Source: UBA6624 sp964507645
GTDB lineage: Bacteria > UBP7 > UBA6624
Assembly (NCBI GenBank): GCA_964507645.1
Contig: CAZDPU010000030.1
Span: 1-8,893, forward strand
DNA: 8,893 nucleotides
Reading direction: 5' to 3'
Positions within the stretch are counted from its first letter, which is position 1; every line of letters starts with the position of its first letter. Positions 1-5,568 of this stretch are shown here, piece after piece. The notes beneath the pieces were generated by a model. That model did not search any database. It worked only from the letters and a program-made list of their open reading frames with translations, and had not been told where the DNA came from. The position numbers and the translations under genes are program-made.

Positions 1-159
1 AGCAGGATACAGTTCAAATAATTGATGACCAATGATCTGAAAAGCTTCAGAAATACTGATATTCACAGAGCCATTTGTCAAATTGATTATGCAACTAAAA
101 ACCAACAAGATTGATAAAAAAATCAACAATGTTCTTTTGTTTGTTTTTTTATCTGTCAA
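1..159 (-). CDS. FecCD-type iron/B12 ABC transporter permease, N-terminal fragment
   Basis: An open frame of 53 codons reads leftwards off the window edge with no stop. It has a basic start (KKTNKR, residues 4-9), one hydrophobic helix (about 11-26), and then NGSVNISISEAFQIIG (about 29-44). This resembles the start of FecCD/BtuC permeases, where the first membrane helix is followed by a 'G-x-V-x-I-S-x-x-E' stretch. Members of that family form the inner-membrane channel for ferric siderophores or cobalamin, with an ATPase and a periplasmic binding protein. I see no ATG. The best start is TTG at 159-157, with AAGGT on the minus strand (170-166) six bases upstream. The frame stays open further upstream, and two TTG codons at residues 11-12 are alternatives. 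Family assignment rests on a short stretch, so it is moderate. The gene is divergent from degP. Confidence 0.58.
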   Translation of the reverse strand, partial: MTDKKTNKRTLLIFLSILLVFSCIINLTNGSVNISISEAFQIIGHQLFELYPA

Positions 160-230
160 TTTTCTACCTTGTCCTGTTTTTACCTTGTTTTGTATTTTAA
201 AATTAAAGTAGTAGTTAGGAGGTTTTTTAG
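160..230. promoter_or_regulatory. Divergent intergenic region with 8-bp direct repeat and candidate degP promoter
   Basis: This 71-bp region separates the left-edge permease gene from degP. It must hold the degP promoter, unless transcripts enter from outside, and probably that of the permease too. The octamer TACCTTGT occurs at 165-172 and again at 181-188, spaced 16 bases start to start. A weak sigma70-like pair for degP is TTGTCC (169-174) and TATTTT (193-198) with an 18-base spacer. Its -35 lies inside the first repeat. A strong ribosome site, TAGGAGG at 216-222, sits eight bases before the degP ATG. The promoter call is tentative because neither hexamer is close to consensus. Confidence 0.35.
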
Positions 231-1706
231 ATGTTTAAAAAAATATTTATATTTATTGGTTTGTTTTCAGTTTTTTCATTTTCTCTTATTTCAAAAGATT
301 CTGAAGGGTTGAAGACTTTATTAAGCCTAAACGATGCGTTTATTGAGATATCTGAAAAAGTCAATCCATCAACTGTTTATATCCAGGTTGGAGAAGAGGT
401 TGAGATTCAAAGAAACCAACAAACTCCTTTTCAAGGTTGGCCTTTTGATGATAATTTTCAATTTCCTTTTCAAATGCCCCAAGAAGAGTCGCCTCAGCAA
501 TTTTGGAGAGAGGGCTCTGGAAGTGGATTTATCGTTAGTAAAGATGGGTTAATACTAACAAATAACCATGTTGTTGGAACTGCAGACGAAATTAATGTCA
601 CAATGTTTGATGGTCAAGTTTATGAAGCAAGCTTGATAGGTGTTGATCCATCTACAGATGTTGCTTTGATAAAGATAAACACAGGTGCTGATTTGCCTTA
701 TTTGGAAATGGATCTTGAGAGTGAAATAAAAGTAGGGCAATGGGTTTTAGCATTTGGGAACCCTCTTCAATTGCGATTTACAGTAACTTCTGGAATAGTT
801 AGCGCAATGGGGAGAAGCCTAGGCATATTAAGGAACTCTTCTACTTGGGCAATAGAGGATTTTATTCAGACTGATGCTGCTATAAATCCAGGGAATTCTG
901 GGGGCCCTTTGGTTAACTTAAGAGGTAAAGTTATTGGGATCAACAGTGCATTGGTTAGCGATACGGGGTCATTTTCAGGATATGGTTTTGCGATTCCTAT
1001 TAGCTTGGCAAAAAGGGTTATGGATGATTTGGTTGAATTTGGTGAAGTCCGAAGAGCTGTTTTGGGGGTTATGGTTTCCCCCATTACAGATTTAGACAGA
1101 GAGGCTTTAGATTTGCCAGAAAATTCTGGAGTTTTAATTTCAGGGTTTGTCAACTCTGAAGAAGGTTGGAGTCCGGCAGAAAAGTCAAAATTAAAACAGT
1201 TAGATGTTATATGGACAATTGATGGCAAGGAAGTGAGAGCCCCAGCTTTGTTACAAAAAATAATAGCCAATTACAGTCCTGGAGATACTGTAACTCTAGA
1301 GGTTTACAGGGATGGTTACAAGGATTCTTTTGATGTTGTGTTGGGAACAGCTCCAAAGCCAAAAAAACAAGAGCTTTTTTCTGAGAAAAAAACAGATAGC
1401 AATATCTTGGAAAGCATAGGGATTGAAGCAAAGGATGTTTCTTTTCAAGATTTACTTGATGCAGGATGGGAAAACCCCCCAAAGAAAGGTCTAGTAATTG
1501 CTTCTATAAGAAGAGGAAGTTCTGCACACAAAAGAGGAATGCTTAATTTCGTTGGATTCATCATTACCCATATTGCAGAGTATGAAATTCAAAACATGAA
1601 CGAAGCTTTAGATGTTTTGAAAAATTTCGAAAGCGGAGCAATAGTTTACTTTGATATTGTTGGCCCTGATGGGTATCCAAGTCTAATTTCTATAAGAATC
1701 CCTTAG
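231..1706 (+). CDS. degP: DegP/HtrA-family periplasmic serine protease with two PDZ domains
   Basis: This is a trypsin-fold protease that degrades or refolds damaged envelope proteins. The 491 residues begin with a hydrophobic signal segment (about 4-20) for export to the periplasm. The protease domain follows. Its catalytic triad is complete: His113 in LTNNHVVG, Asp143 in STDVALIKI, and Ser223 in NPGNSGGPL. Residues about 60-94 form a Gln/Pro/Phe-rich loop before the protease core, as in the regulatory LA loop of DegP. PDZ1 spans about 279-371, with LGV at 278-280 as its carboxylate-binding loop. PDZ2 spans about 395-490. Both PDZ domains have lost glycines that are usual in the 'AGLxxGD' turn. 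Length is normal for DegP/DegQ. The start is supported by TAGGAGG eight bases upstream. The gene stands alone, with a divergent gene on its left and a convergent aquaporin on its right. DegP and DegQ cannot be told apart here. Confidence 0.96.
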   Translation: MFKKIFIFIGLFSVFSFSLISKDSEGLKTLLSLNDAFIEISEKVNPSTVYIQVGEEVEIQRNQQTPFQGWPFDDNFQFPFQMPQEESPQQFWREGSGSGFIVSKDGLILTNNHVVGTADEINVTMFDGQVYEASLIGVDPSTDVALIKINTGADLPYLEMDLESEIKVGQWVLAFGNPLQLRFTVTSGIVSAMGRSLGILRNSSTWAIEDFIQTDAAINPGNSGGPLVNLRGKVIGINSALVSDTGSFSGYGFAIPISLAKRVMDDLVEFGEVRRAVLGVMVSPITDLDREALDLPENSGVLISGFVNSEEGWSPAEKSKLKQLDVIWTIDGKEVRAPALLQKIIANYSPGDTVTLEVYRDGYKDSFDVVLGTAPKPKKQELFSEKKTDSNILESIGIEAKDVSFQDLLDAGWENPPKKGLVIASIRRGSSAHKRGMLNFVGFIITHIAEYEIQNMNEALDVLKNFESGAIVYFDIVGPDGYPSLISIRIP

Positions 1707-2335
1707 TCAGTAAGCCACATTTTCCACATTTTAGCTGCTTTAATTCCCCCTATTAATGGAGCAACCCAGTAAAGCAATATCGTTTGTATGTCATTTCCGC
1801 CCGAGGCTATATAAGATCCAAAATGCCTTGCCGGATTCATTGCTGCACCTGTGAAAGGGCCTCCTGCAAGGATGCCAATTGTCACAGTTAAGCCTATATA
1901 CAAGGCAGCATTTTTTGCTGGCATCTTGTTCATAACTGTTGCAACTATTACAAAAACAAGAAAGAATGTTAAGGTAGCTTCTATTAGCAGTCCTTGTAGA
2001 TTGGTTACTCCATTAAACGCAGGAATCCCTTGTCCAGATCCCCATATCCATAATGCAAGTAGCGCGCCAATCAAACCTCCAAGAAGTTGAGACGTGATGT
2101 ACCCAAGCATGTTTTTAGAAGGAAATTTGTCAATAGACCACAATGCAATTGTTACAGCTGGATTGAAATGAGCACCACTGGTTCCCGCCAAAGCTGAAAC
2201 CATAACTGCGATTGTAAGCCCATGAGCAAAAGCAACAGTTAGGAGATCTCCTCCTGCAGCCATTGCAGCAGTTCCAATGAAAGTCAATGCAAAAACACCA
2301 ATGTATTCTGCCAACCATTCTTTTTTAATTTTCAT
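1703..2335 (-). CDS. Aquaporin (MIP family channel)
   Basis: This is an inner-membrane channel of the major intrinsic protein family, passing water or small neutral solutes. The 210 residues hold six predicted membrane helices and both half-helix motifs: GAHFNPAVTIAL with NPA at 58-60, and GAAMNPARHFG with NPA at 167-169. An ungapped alignment from memory to E. coli AqpZ around each NPA box puts His38, Ile155, Ala164 and Arg170 at the four ar/R filter positions, where AqpZ has Phe, His, Thr and Arg. The large residue and the histidine are therefore placed differently. The filter resembles that of plant TIPs rather than AqpZ or a glycerol facilitator. The C-terminal tail after the last helix is very short. 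The start is supported by GGAGGG on the minus strand (2346-2341), five bases upstream. Its stop overlaps the convergent degP stop by four bases. The substrate is not known. Confidence 0.95.
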   Translation of the reverse strand: MKIKKEWLAEYIGVFALTFIGTAAMAAGGDLLTVAFAHGLTIAVMVSALAGTSGAHFNPAVTIALWSIDKFPSKNMLGYITSQLLGGLIGALLALWIWGSGQGIPAFNGVTNLQGLLIEATLTFFLVFVIVATVMNKMPAKNAALYIGLTVTIGILAGGPFTGAAMNPARHFGSYIASGGNDIQTILLYWVAPLIGGIKAAKMWKMWLTD

Positions 2336-2410
2336 AAAATCCCTCCGATTAGATATTTTTCATTATCTTAACAACTGAAATTAGGATATTGTGTTGGAGA
2401 TTTATAAATC
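2336..2410. promoter_or_regulatory. Divergent intergenic region between aquaporin and the ccm operon
   Basis: These 75 AT-rich bases are the only non-coding DNA between the aquaporin and the eleven-gene operon, so any dedicated promoters for both directions should be here. On the plus strand, TAGGAT (2382-2387), about 18 bases after TTTCAT (2358-2363), is a weak sigma70-like pair. GGAGA at 2396-2400 is a ribosome site ten bases before the ATG at 2411. On the minus strand GATAAT (2367-2362) could be a -10 box, but I see no convincing -35. I see no clear inverted repeat for a repressor. The region is certain; the individual boxes are not. Confidence 0.4.
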
Positions 2411-3073
2411 ATGAAGAAAAAAAAGATAGTTTTGTCATTTGATCCAAAATCTATATTTTTTGGAATGGCCTTTGGCTTAATACTGGGTTATTTAATTTCA
2501 CCTAAACAAGAAACTGAAACCCCTGATACGGTTTTACCAACAGGACATCCCCCAGTTGAAAATGTTGATTCTTCAGAGATGCCAGTGCTTGATGAAGAAA
2601 CAGCGAAGCAGATGAATGAATATAAAAAAGAGCTAGATTCATGGAAGGAAAAATGGGAAAACGATAATGAGAACTGGATGGCTGCCTTGAGGGTTGCTGA
2701 CATGTATTATGAAGTGCAGTTTTATGATCGTTCGATTCCCTGGTATCAAAAAGCGTTAAATGAGAATAATGTCCGAGAAACCAGGAATGACATGGCTTTT
2801 GCTCAATTTATGACAGGGGTAACAAAAAGAGAAGCAGGGTTTAGGGAAGATTCTGATGAATTTATTTCTGATTCAATAGAAACGTTAGAAAGCCTTCTTT
2901 CAGATTACCCTGATTATGCAACAGCATGGTTAACTTATGGTTTTGTGATGGTGAATACAGGACAACAAGAAATTGCAAAAAATGCTTTTTTGAAATGTTC
3001 AGATCTTGATCCTTCAGGAGCTGTAGGAGATGAAGCAAGATCTTTTTTAGATCAGATAAATACTGATGAGTAA
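2411..3073 (+). CDS. Membrane-anchored TPR protein, probable CcmI-like apocytochrome chaperone
   Basis: The 220 residues start with a basic N-terminus and one membrane helix (about 14-30), then a Pro/Glu-rich linker containing GHPPV (45-49). A charged, probably helical stretch (about 60-88) is followed by TPR-like helices at about 89-119, 126-166 and 168-201. The third repeat is the clearest, with AWLTYGFVMVNTGQ and then AKNAFLKCSDLDP. The positive-inside rule puts the TPR part in the periplasm. It opens the ccm operon and overlaps ccmA by eight bases (ATGAGTAA, 3066-3073). TPR domains in cytochrome c biogenesis (CcmI, NrfG) bind the C-terminus of apocytochromes, and this operon lacks a full ccmI elsewhere. 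A CcmI-like role is therefore my inference from domain and context, not from direct sequence identity. The alternative is a general periplasmic TPR scaffold. Confidence 0.75.
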   Translation: MKKKKIVLSFDPKSIFFGMAFGLILGYLISPKQETETPDTVLPTGHPPVENVDSSEMPVLDEETAKQMNEYKKELDSWKEKWENDNENWMAALRVADMYYEVQFYDRSIPWYQKALNENNVRETRNDMAFAQFMTGVTKREAGFREDSDEFISDSIETLESLLSDYPDYATAWLTYGFVMVNTGQQEIAKNAFLKCSDLDPSGAVGDEARSFLDQINTDE

Positions 3074-3707
3074 GACAGCAATCAGTCTTGATTCAGTTTA
3101 TAAAAAGTTTAATGACAACTATGTCATTGAAGATTTAAATTTTTCTTTCCCCATGGGAGAAACAGCGCTTTTGAAAGGAAAAAATGGGATTGGCAAGACA
3201 ACATTTTTTAGACTTATTGCAGGAATTATCAAGGCTCAAAAAGGAAAAATTGAAACCATGGGAGGAATTCCAACCCAGAACAAAATCAGGAGCCTTGTTA
3301 ATTACATGGGGCCAAATGATGGTTTTTACGAGCATTTATCTGCTTATGAAAACTTAACTTTTTTCCAAAAGGTATTTTCTTCAGGAAAGGATTTTTCTCG
3401 TGAGTCAATTTTAAAAAATGTTGATCTTTGGGAAAGCAGAAATGTCGCTACAAAAAATTATTCAACAGGGATGAAGAAGAGGTTTTCTTTAGCAATTTCA
3501 ATGATCCGAAATAGCGATCTTTATCTTTTTGACGAGCCGTTTAAAGGCTTGGATGATGTTGGGAAAGGGATTTTAAAAGGTTATTTAGAAAAGATAAAAA
3601 AAGAAAAAAAAGCAATCTTCATGATTTCTAATCTTTTCAATGATTTTGAGGGTTTTGATTCTGTTTATGAGATGGCAAGCTCCTCAGTGGTTAAAAAAAT
3701 AAAATGA
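3066..3707 (+). CDS. ccmA: Haem-release ABC transporter ATPase CcmA
   Basis: This is the ATPase of the CcmAB complex, which uses ATP to release haem-loaded CcmE from CcmCD on the inner membrane. The 213 residues match the usual CcmA size. Walker A is GKNGIGKTT (38-46, Lys44). The signature is YSTGMKKR (132-139) in place of LSGGQ. Walker B is DLYLFDEP (151-158, Glu157), followed by the D-loop GLDD (161-164). Two switch residues differ from the norm. The Q-loop glutamine position appears to be Asn84 in YMGPNDG, where E. coli CcmA reads YLGHQPG. The H-loop histidine position is Asn189 in MISNLF. The start is fixed by the eight-base overlap with the TPR gene, and the stop overlaps ccmB by four bases (ATGA). 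Identification is secure because ccmB follows directly. Confidence 0.95.
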   Translation: MSKTAISLDSVYKKFNDNYVIEDLNFSFPMGETALLKGKNGIGKTTFFRLIAGIIKAQKGKIETMGGIPTQNKIRSLVNYMGPNDGFYEHLSAYENLTFFQKVFSSGKDFSRESILKNVDLWESRNVATKNYSTGMKKRFSLAISMIRNSDLYLFDEPFKGLDDVGKGILKGYLEKIKKEKKAIFMISNLFNDFEGFDSVYEMASSSVVKKIK

Positions 3708-4378
3708 ATTTGTTAAAAACTACTAATATTATTTTTTCAGAAAGTCTTTTTTCTCTTCGTAGGAAAATTGGGAGATTTTTTGGATTATTTCTTTTATCGA
3801 TTATTTTTATAGTGGTTTTTGAGCTTGCTTATGAGCCATCTGCGGATGATATAAATAATTTTCTTCCAGGTTTAATTTGGGTTACTTCCATATTGTCAAG
3901 CAGTATAGGAATTCTTAAAATATGGGATGATGAGGAAGGTGAAGGCTTGATGGATTTATTAAAGTCTTCTCCTTTGGATCGTGGGGGTATCGTTTTGGGA
4001 AAAAGCTTGTGGGGTGCTTTTATTTGTTTCACAATTACTGTCTCAACCTTGCTTATGACTTTTTTCTTTTTTGATTACACTTTGGATTTAAAACAATTTT
4101 TCTTTTTACTGATCGTGATTCTTTTTAGCTCAATCGGATTTGGTTTCTTGGGTGCTATATTCGGGGCTTTGTCTTTGGGTTTAAATTTTAGAAATATTTT
4201 GCTTCCATTGTTCTTGTATCCTTTGGCCGTTCCTATATTGATGGCTTCCATCAATATTACAAAAGACATATTGGTAAATGGCTTTTTGATAGGTACGTGG
4301 TTTTATATTTTGTTTGTCTATTCTTTTGTGCAATTTTTATTGGTTTTTGGGCTTGGGGAGCAGTCTTTGGAATCATGA
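3704..4378 (+). CDS. ccmB: Haem-release ABC transporter permease CcmB
   Basis: This is the membrane partner of CcmA. It has 224 residues, close to the family norm, with about six hydrophobic helices. Characteristic features are FLPGLIWVTSILSSS (53-67), the acidic cytoplasmic stretch WDDEEGEGLMDLLKSSPLDR (74-93) leading to GK (99-100), and LLPLFLYPLAVPILMAS (166-182) near the fifth helix. The last two are hallmarks of CcmB. The ATG overlaps the ccmA stop by four bases, and its own stop overlaps the preferred ccmC ATG by four bases, so translation is probably coupled on both sides. I see no obvious independent ribosome site. Nothing in the sequence looks broken or shortened. Confidence 0.95.
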   Translation: MNLLKTTNIIFSESLFSLRRKIGRFFGLFLLSIIFIVVFELAYEPSADDINNFLPGLIWVTSILSSSIGILKIWDDEEGEGLMDLLKSSPLDRGGIVLGKSLWGAFICFTITVSTLLMTFFFFDYTLDLKQFFFLLIVILFSSIGFGFLGAIFGALSLGLNFRNILLPLFLYPLAVPILMASINITKDILVNGFLIGTWFYILFVYSFVQFLLVFGLGEQSLES

Positions 4379-5028
4379 AAAATCAATCTAAAAAATGGAT
4401 TCTCCCAGCCTGGTTCATTACTTTGATATTGGTCGATTTCGGAATTCTCTATTGGTCTCCACCTGATGCAGCGCAAAATATGGGAACGAGGGTTTACATG
4501 ATGTATATGCATGTTCCATTTGCGTGGACTTCTTTTTTGATGACAGTACTTGGAGCATTAGCTGCGGGGATTTATTTATGGAAAAAGGAAAACGATTGGG
4601 AAAGAACTTCAAGGGCCATAATTGAGGTTGCTGCTGTTGCAGCATTTTTAACACTTATGACTGGGAGTGTTTGGGGAAAAATCACATGGGGAACATGGTG
4701 GGTTTGGGATGCAAGATTAACAACTATGTTGATATTGTTTTTACTTCTTTGTGCCTATCTAATCGTTAGGGATATGTACGGTTCAAGTTATGAAGGAAAA
4801 AAGACAGGAAGCATAATTGCTGTTATAGCTGCTTTGAATGTGCCGATTGTCCATCTTTCTGTAAATTACTGGAGGACCCTGCACCAAGGGTCTACAATAT
4901 TTAGGCAAGAGGGGCCACCGAAGATTGATTCTGACATGTTTGTTATCTTGCTGGCGTGTTTTGGTGTTGTTCTTTGGTGGGCATTTTCATGTGTTAAATT
5001 AAGGTTGTCGGGTTCTAAAAATGGATAA
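4375..5028 (+). CDS. ccmC: Haem exporter/ligase subunit CcmC (WWD domain)
   Basis: CcmC presents haem in its periplasmic WWD domain and attaches it to CcmE. The 217 residues have six predicted helices. The WWD motif is WGTWWVWDARL (105-115). The two haem-ligand histidines expected for the family are His46 in MHVPFAW and His160 in PIVHLSVNYW. TLHQGS (168-173) follows, as is usual. The frame is open back to a GTG at 4297, but I chose ATG 4375. It overlaps the ccmB stop by exactly four bases, gives the usual CcmC N-terminus, and fits the coupling seen at the other junctions. The GTG start would bury 82 bases in ccmB. The stop overlaps ccmD by eight bases. Confidence 0.96.
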   Translation: MKNQSKKWILPAWFITLILVDFGILYWSPPDAAQNMGTRVYMMYMHVPFAWTSFLMTVLGALAAGIYLWKKENDWERTSRAIIEVAAVAAFLTLMTGSVWGKITWGTWWVWDARLTTMLILFLLLCAYLIVRDMYGSSYEGKKTGSIIAVIAALNVPIVHLSVNYWRTLHQGSTIFRQEGPPKIDSDMFVILLACFGVVLWWAFSCVKLRLSGSKNG

Positions 5029-5119
5029 CTATGCATTAGTCATTTACGCAACATACTTTGTTGTTGCTGCTGTATGTTTATCATTTTGGATCAGGCAAAG
5101 AGGTAACCCATTGCCTTGA
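5021..5119 (+). CDS. ccmD: Small membrane protein CcmD
   Basis: This 32-residue single-pass membrane protein lies between ccmC and ccmE. It reads MDNYALVIYATYFVVAAV up to residue 18, then a short hydrophobic run and a basic tail (WIRQRG, 23-28). The aromatic Y-x-x-x-Y-x-x-Y spacing at the start, one helix, and a cytoplasmic Arg-rich tail are typical of CcmD. In the family CcmD binds CcmC and CcmE and is needed to release holo-CcmE from the CcmABCD complex. Its ATG overlaps the ccmC stop by eight bases (ATGGATAA), and its TGA overlaps the ccmE TTG start by four. Similarity alone is weak at this length. Position, size and topology make the call. It is somewhat shorter than the E. coli protein, which is about 69 residues. 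Confidence 0.87.
   Translation: MDNYALVIYATYFVVAAVCLSFWIRQRGNPLP
5097..5103 (+). promoter_or_regulatory. Ribosome binding site supporting the ccmE TTG start
   Basis: AAAGAGG lies inside ccmD, 12 bases before the TTG at 5116. The spacing is longer than ideal, but it is the only purine-rich site near that start. It supports TTG as the true start, together with the TTGA overlap with the ccmD stop. Confidence 0.4.
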
Positions 5120-5568
5120 AAAGGACAATCTATTCATTATCTTTGGCTTTTATTGCCATAGTTTGGTTAGTTTTTTCAGGACTAAAGGAAGCTTCTCTAT
5201 TTTTTTATTTCCCTATCGAAGTCAATACGGAGATAAAGACTGGAGAGATTGAGCCTCAAGCACGAATAAGGATTGGAGGTTTTGTATCCCCGGGATCAAT
5301 AGAAACTAGCGAAGAAGGTGTTCTTTTCACACTCACAGACGATGAGAATGGCCTTGTTGAAGTTTGGTATACTGGAATTCTCCCAGACATGTTTGCAGAA
5401 GGGCAGGGTGCCGTTGTCGAGGGTGTTTTCGACAATGATATCGATTGGATTTTTTTTGCCGATGCGATTTTTGTTAAACACGGTGAGGAATATTCAAAAG
5501 AGCATCTTGACAAGTCTGAAATGAAAGAAAAGTTTGGTTCGGGCATTCCTTCAGGAACGATTGAATGA
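5116..5568 (+). CDS. ccmE: Haem chaperone CcmE
   Basis: CcmE is a membrane-anchored periplasmic chaperone that carries haem covalently from CcmC to CcmF. The 150 residues have one N-terminal helix (about 7-22) and an OB-fold domain with IGGFVSPGSI (53-62) and the strongly conserved LPDMFAEGQGAVVEG (89-103). The haem-binding motif is intact: His122 and Tyr126 in VKHGEEY correspond to the His and Tyr of the family H-x-x-x-Y motif. The histidine type differs from the Cys-type CcmE of archaea and some bacteria. The start is TTG at 5116, sharing TTGA with the ccmD stop; no ATG gives a full membrane anchor. The ATG of ccmF overlaps its stop by four bases. Confidence 0.96.
   Translation: MKRTIYSLSLAFIAIVWLVFSGLKEASLFFYFPIEVNTEIKTGEIEPQARIRIGGFVSPGSIETSEEGVLFTLTDDENGLVEVWYTGILPDMFAEGQGAVVEGVFDNDIDWIFFADAIFVKHGEEYSKEHLDKSEMKEKFGSGIPSGTIE

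Noticed and set aside
141..150. T-rich run near 144-150 as a rho-independent terminator
   Set aside because: No stem precedes it on either strand, and it lies inside the coding frame of the left-edge gene.
154..159. Perfect TTGACA on the minus strand as a -35 promoter box
   Set aside because: No -10-like hexamer lies 16-18 bases downstream on that strand. The bases are better explained as the first two codons (TTG ACA) of the permease gene.
1..159. Left-edge gene as a lipoprotein, because of VFSC at residues 20-23
   Set aside because: Phe at the position two before the Cys fits a lipobox poorly, and the following GSVNISISEAF fits the FecCD permease pattern instead.
866..1270. 134-codon open frame on the minus strand inside degP
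   Set aside because: It is antisense to the conserved catalytic and PDZ regions of degP. It shows no recognisable domain and no ribosome site that I could support.
1690..1760. Bidirectional terminator between the convergent degP and aquaporin genes
   Set aside because: The stops overlap by four bases, and I see no hairpin with a T run on either strand.
4297..5028. Longer ccmC from a GTG at 4297 (26 extra residues)
   Set aside because: It would overlap ccmB by 82 bases. The ATG at 4375 makes a standard four-base overlap and gives the usual CcmC N-terminus.
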